Shown piece after piece: positions 60,694 through 64,000 of a stretch of 64,000 nt of DNA (position 1 is its first letter; the number at the start of each line of letters is the position of its first letter). Position numbers and translations under genes: made by a program. Below the pieces are notes generated by a model. That model was not told the origin of the DNA. It did no database searches and worked only from the letters and a program-made list of their open reading frames with translations. Where the stretch lies: the NCBI GenBank assembly GCA_944326035.1, contig CALVCS010000010.1, positions 124,001 through 188,000 on the forward strand, read 5' to 3'. The DNA comes from an uncultured Alistipes sp. (GTDB lineage: Bacteria; Bacteroidota; Bacteroidia; Bacteroidales; Rikenellaceae).

Positions 60694-63153
60694 ATGAAAT
60701 TCATGCGATTTTTTGGAGGCCTTGTGTGGGGGATATGGGGGGCGACTCTGTTATGGGCCGCTCCGTTGAGTCCGGTTACGTTTGAGAAGGTTCGGTTGCA
60801 CGATCGTTTCTGGGCGCCTTGGCAGCAACGGCAACAAAAGGTGACGATACCGGTTCTTTTTTCGCATACGGTCTCTTCGGTAGAGAATTTGCGACGGACG
60901 GCCCATTATTTAGCGGGCATTCCCGATGCGAAGCCGGTTCCTCCGCCATTTTTGGCCTCCGATCTGTTTAAGTCGATGGAGAGTGCGGCCTATTCGCTGC
61001 GGGTGGCTCCGGATCCGGCTTTGGAGGCCCATCTGGACTCTTTGATCGATCTGATTGCGTCGGCCCAACAACCGGACGGGTATTTGTACGAGTGTCATAT
61101 CTGTAAGGTTCCGCAGGTTTCGCAGATGGGAGAGCATCCCTATTCCCATTTGGGAGCGAGTCATGAGTTGTACAACATGGGGCATCTGTACGAAGCGGCG
61201 GTCGCTTATTATCGGGCGACGGGGAAGACAAATCTGTTGCAGATAGCCGAAAAGAGTGCCCATCATATTCAGCGGGTATTTTTTGAAGGGGATCCGGCCT
61301 ATAATGGGGGAAAACCGATCAATTTACCTCCGGGACATCAGGAGATAGAGCTGGCTTTGTGTCAGCTGTTTGAGGTGACGGGCGATTCGCTCTATTTGCA
61401 GATGGCGCGACGGTTTCTCGATTTACGGGGGGTGGCTTTGGTGGAGGATCCCGATTATGGGTTGATCCAGGCACAGCAACATCAGCCATTGCGGGAGCAA
61501 CGCGAGCCGGCGGGTCATGCCGTTCGCGCTTGTTACATGTATACGGGGATGGCGGATGTGGATGCGCTCTATGGGACGGACGAATATGGGGAGGCGTTGG
61601 AATCGATCTGGGAGAATATGGTCTCGACCCGTATGGCCATTACGGGAGGCTTAGGGGCGATGCGGAGTTTTGAGGGTTTTGGGCCGGCCTATGTGTTACC
61701 CAACAAGGAGGCCTATAATGAGACCTGTGCATCGGTGGCGAATGTCTTTTTCAACGATCGAATGTTTCGCAACCGTCGGGACGGTCGTTATTACGATGTA
61801 CTGGAATGTGCCTTGTTCAACGGCGCTTTGGCGGGGATTAATCTGGCGGGGGATCGGTTTTTCTATGTCAATCCGTTGGAGGCCGATGGGGCTACACCGT
61901 TCAACCACGGACTGAAGGGACGGACCGAATGGTTTGGTTGTGCCTGTTGTCCGCCCAACATTTCGCGATTGATCATGAAAGCGGCGGGGTATCTCTATGC
62001 CCATACGGATCGGGACATTTACTGTACGTTGTATGCCAGCAGTTCGACGGAGATTCCTTTGGCGGGGGGAGAGGTACAGCTGGAACAACAGTCGGACTAT
62101 CCTTTTTCCGGGGAAGCGGAGATGGTTCTGCGACCTGATCGTCCGATGCGATTTGCGTTACGGTTGCGGATTCCCACGTGGGCTCGGAGCGAGGCGTTTT
62201 TGCCGGGCGGTCTGTATACGTATGCCGATGGAGCTCCGTCCACGGAGTGGCAGGTTTTTGTGAATGGAAAGAGAGTGAATGTTCCGTTGGAACAGGGATT
62301 TGCGGTGATTGACCGACGTTGGAAATCGGGAGATCGGGTCGAGTTGCGGTTGCCGATGGTTCCTCGGTATGTGCAGGCCCGTCCGGAGGTTGAGGCGGAC
62401 GTCGACCGTTTGGCAATTGTTCGGGGACCGTTGGTCTATTGTGCCGAAGGGGTGGACAATGGGTTGGTTCAGCGTTATTATTTGCCGGAGATGGCCTCCT
62501 TCCAGGTGGATACGATGACGGAGGGGCCTTTGCAGGGGATGGTTGCCTTGACGACCACGGCGGCGCTTCTCGATACCCCCTCCCGGAGGGCGATGCGATG
62601 GATTCCCTATTTTGCCTGGAACAATCGGGGGGAGACCTCCATGGTGGTTTGGGCTCCCCGTACGGAGACGTTGGCCCGGGAGTCGTTGCCGTTGACGGAG
62701 AAGAATAAAAGGTGGTTACGTTCGGTTCATTTTACCTGCCATGATGGTCAGTCCGAGCAGGAGGCGATTTTGGACGGAATGGCTCCGGCCCGATCCCATC
62801 ACATGGGGATGCCCTATTGGACGAGTCGGGGTTTCGAGGGGGCTCCTCAGACGGCGGAATTTATTTTTACCGGGCCTCAGGTGTTGGATGGGTTTTCGGT
62901 CTATTGGATCGACGATGCCCGCACGACGACGGCGATACCGGCCTCTTGGTCGTTGGAGTATTTGCAGGATGGAGAGTGGCATCCGTTTCATCTATACATG
63001 ACGGATCATTATGGCACCCAGGTCGATCAGTATAATCTGGTTCATGCAGCCGGAGGGGCGTTGACGTGCGACGGTTTACGGGTACGGATGCAGCCCCAGC
63101 CGGGCAAGAGTGTCGGGATGGCCGAGGTTCGATTCGACTGGGCCCGGGAGTGA
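60694..63153 (+). CDS. Secreted GH127 beta-L-arabinofuranosidase
   Basis: 819 residues. Signal peptide (FMRFFGGLVWGIWGATLLWA), then an (alpha/alpha)6 barrel (about 40-430). The catalytic/zinc set of GH127 is present: E343 and C345 (YNETCASV), and C418 and C419 in CACCPPN, matching the E-x-C and C-C of characterised HypBA1. Beta-sandwich domains follow (WQVFVNGKRVNVPL, VDRLAIVRGPLVYCAEG), and a C-terminal carbohydrate-binding-like domain (about 690-819) extends the usual length. Removes terminal beta-L-arabinofuranose from glycans. Confidence 0.9.
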   Translation: MKFMRFFGGLVWGIWGATLLWAAPLSPVTFEKVRLHDRFWAPWQQRQQKVTIPVLFSHTVSSVENLRRTAHYLAGIPDAKPVPPPFLASDLFKSMESAAYSLRVAPDPALEAHLDSLIDLIASAQQPDGYLYECHICKVPQVSQMGEHPYSHLGASHELYNMGHLYEAAVAYYRATGKTNLLQIAEKSAHHIQRVFFEGDPAYNGGKPINLPPGHQEIELALCQLFEVTGDSLYLQMARRFLDLRGVALVEDPDYGLIQAQQHQPLREQREPAGHAVRACYMYTGMADVDALYGTDEYGEALESIWENMVSTRMAITGGLGAMRSFEGFGPAYVLPNKEAYNETCASVANVFFNDRMFRNRRDGRYYDVLECALFNGALAGINLAGDRFFYVNPLEADGATPFNHGLKGRTEWFGCACCPPNISRLIMKAAGYLYAHTDRDIYCTLYASSSTEIPLAGGEVQLEQQSDYPFSGEAEMVLRPDRPMRFALRLRIPTWARSEAFLPGGLYTYADGAPSTEWQVFVNGKRVNVPLEQGFAVIDRRWKSGDRVELRLPMVPRYVQARPEVEADVDRLAIVRGPLVYCAEGVDNGLVQRYYLPEMASFQVDTMTEGPLQGMVALTTTAALLDTPSRRAMRWIPYFAWNNRGETSMVVWAPRTETLARESLPLTEKNKRWLRSVHFTCHDGQSEQEAILDGMAPARSHHMGMPYWTSRGFEGAPQTAEFIFTGPQVLDGFSVYWIDDARTTTAIPASWSLEYLQDGEWHPFHLYMTDHYGTQVDQYNLVHAAGGALTCDGLRVRMQPQPGKSVGMAEVRFDWARE

Positions 63154-63183
63154 GGGGGTAGCGGATAGCTCCGAAATTCTTTG

Positions 63184-63191
63184 TACCTTTG
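63184..63191 (+). promoter_or_regulatory. Promoter -7 box of the sensor kinase gene
   Basis: TACCTTTG, 36 bases before the ATG at 63228. Confidence 0.55.
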
Positions 63192-63227
63192 TAAGGTAAA
63201 CTCTATATACGGTTTGGCAGTTTGTCT

Positions 63228-64000
63228 ATGGTTCTTCAGATTCTTTTGATCATTTCGATTGTATTGCAGTTGAGTGCGGCTTCGGTAGCGATTGGACTGA
63301 CGCGTCAGACCAAGTATAATCTTTCCTGGATTCTATTCACGATAGCCCTGAGTTGCATGGCATTTATGCGTTTCGGGGAGTACATTCAGCAGACCTCGTG
63401 GTGGGAGTGGCGTTTACCGGCGGAGTTTTTCGTATGGATGGGTGTGGCCACCTCGCTCTGCTTTGCGGTCGGGATGTTGCTGGTCAAGCGGATTTTTAAA
63501 TATATTTACAGCGTGGAGCGTCAGCGTCGGATTTCGGAGCGTCGGATTCTCAATACGGTTTTACGGACGGAGGAGAAGGAGCGTCAACGTTTTTCGAAAG
63601 ATCTGCATGATGGCTTGGGTCCTTTGCTTTCGTCGGCGAAGATGTCGGTATCGGCCTTGTCGGAAGGGGAGTTGAGCGCGAAGAATCAGGAGATTATCCG
63701 TAATGCGCGTTATGTGATTGACGAAGCGATTCGGAGTTTGCGGGAGATTTCGGTCAATCTGAGTCCGCATGTTTTGAATGATTTTGGGTTGGCGCGTGCG
63801 GTTTCGAACTTTATCAATAAGCTGCCGCACAACGATATGCATATTATTTTTCGGACGAATCTCAAAAGCGAACGATTCGATACCGATGTAGAGGTTATTT
63901 TGTACCGGGTACTTTGTGAGTTTATCAACAATAGTCTCAAGCATTCGGGGGCATCCCTCATAGAGATCGAGTTGACCTATCAGGAAGGGGTTCTTCGGAT
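63228..64000 (+). CDS. Sensor histidine kinase, HisKA_3 type (partial)
   Basis: The first 257 residues are visible; the gene runs off the right edge. Two membrane segments (about 2-22, 65-85, with a possible middle one at 32-45) without a large sensor domain, then a short coiled coil and the dimerisation/phosphoacceptor helix with H127 in FSKDLHDGLGPLLSSAK. The start of the ATPase domain is visible (CEFINNSLKHSGA, N-box). This is the NarL/LuxR-partner type of kinase; a response regulator is expected just outside the window. Confidence 0.85.
   Translation, partial: MVLQILLIISIVLQLSAASVAIGLTRQTKYNLSWILFTIALSCMAFMRFGEYIQQTSWWEWRLPAEFFVWMGVATSLCFAVGMLLVKRIFKYIYSVERQRRISERRILNTVLRTEEKERQRFSKDLHDGLGPLLSSAKMSVSALSEGELSAKNQEIIRNARYVIDEAIRSLREISVNLSPHVLNDFGLARAVSNFINKLPHNDMHIIFRTNLKSERFDTDVEVILYRVLCEFINNSLKHSGASLIEIELTYQEGVLR

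Overview
The window reads as a chromosomal segment of a Bacteroidota bacterium, most likely order Bacteroidales (a Rikenellaceae-like gut genus would fit, but I cannot prove the genus). The evidence is the Bacteroidota promoter signature (TAnnTTTG at -7, sometimes with TTTG 18-21 bases upstream) in front of many genes, a short primary sigma factor without region 1.1, a TonB energy transducer, a DUF2723 membrane glycosyltransferase, lipoprotein-type OmpA, and several secreted glycosidases.

Layout. 1-3.6 kb (minus): an HdrCBA-like iron-sulfur/flavin electron-transfer operon ending in a membrane subunit cut by the window edge. 3.8-30 kb: housekeeping genes (folE; ompA-pyrH-frr; dxs; leuS; upp; hflX; tonB; tRNA-Ala; rlmN; a periplasmic thioredoxin; folC-tyrS-asnA; lnt divergent from a LysE-type exporter and cmk; ispH; rpoD; a DegP/HtrA protease; metK). 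A SAM-II type riboswitch lies in the long metK leader. 30-43 kb: a GH106-like glycosidase, two tRNA-Leu genes, rplY-pth-S4 protein, a helix-hairpin-helix protein, rpsU, a Xer recombinase with a hibernation factor, then a divergent pair of glycosidases (GH78 and GH65-like). 43-53.5 kb (minus): a tight 12-gene phage-derived operon (portal, major capsid protein, ClpP-type protease, baseplate-like protein and unknowns) with no integrase, recognisable large terminase, tape measure or lysis gene. 53.7-64 kb: rnhB, a DUF2723 protein, cysS, surE, rplS, a GH127 beta-L-arabinofuranosidase, and the start of a sensor histidine kinase.

Most interesting points. (1) The phage-derived operon looks resident and regulated: one promoter, nested palindromes around the start site, and five exact TTATCAACA nonamers (one base from the DnaA box TTATCCACA) within 433 bases at its head. 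(2) A structured leader RNA occurs twice: once ahead of the tRNA-Leu pair (33.0-33.1 kb, minus) and once as a free-standing short transcript with its own promoter and terminator (43.14-43.29 kb, plus). The two copies share tandem TTAGGTTAGT repeats and a hairpin whose distal stem differs in sequence but keeps pairing. A 12-base perfect complement of the repeat lies just upstream of the GH127 start codon. (3) Many intergenic gaps hold degenerate tandem arrays, each with its own unit.

Functionally, the four dispersed secreted glycosidases (rhamnosidase-type GH106 and GH78, a GH65-like enzyme, and GH127) point to processing of rhamnose- and arabinose-containing plant or host glycans, but no SusC/SusD pair is present here. 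The Hdr-like operon suggests electron bifurcation or transfer between soluble carriers and the quinone pool. All functional calls are from reading the sequence only; no database search was run.
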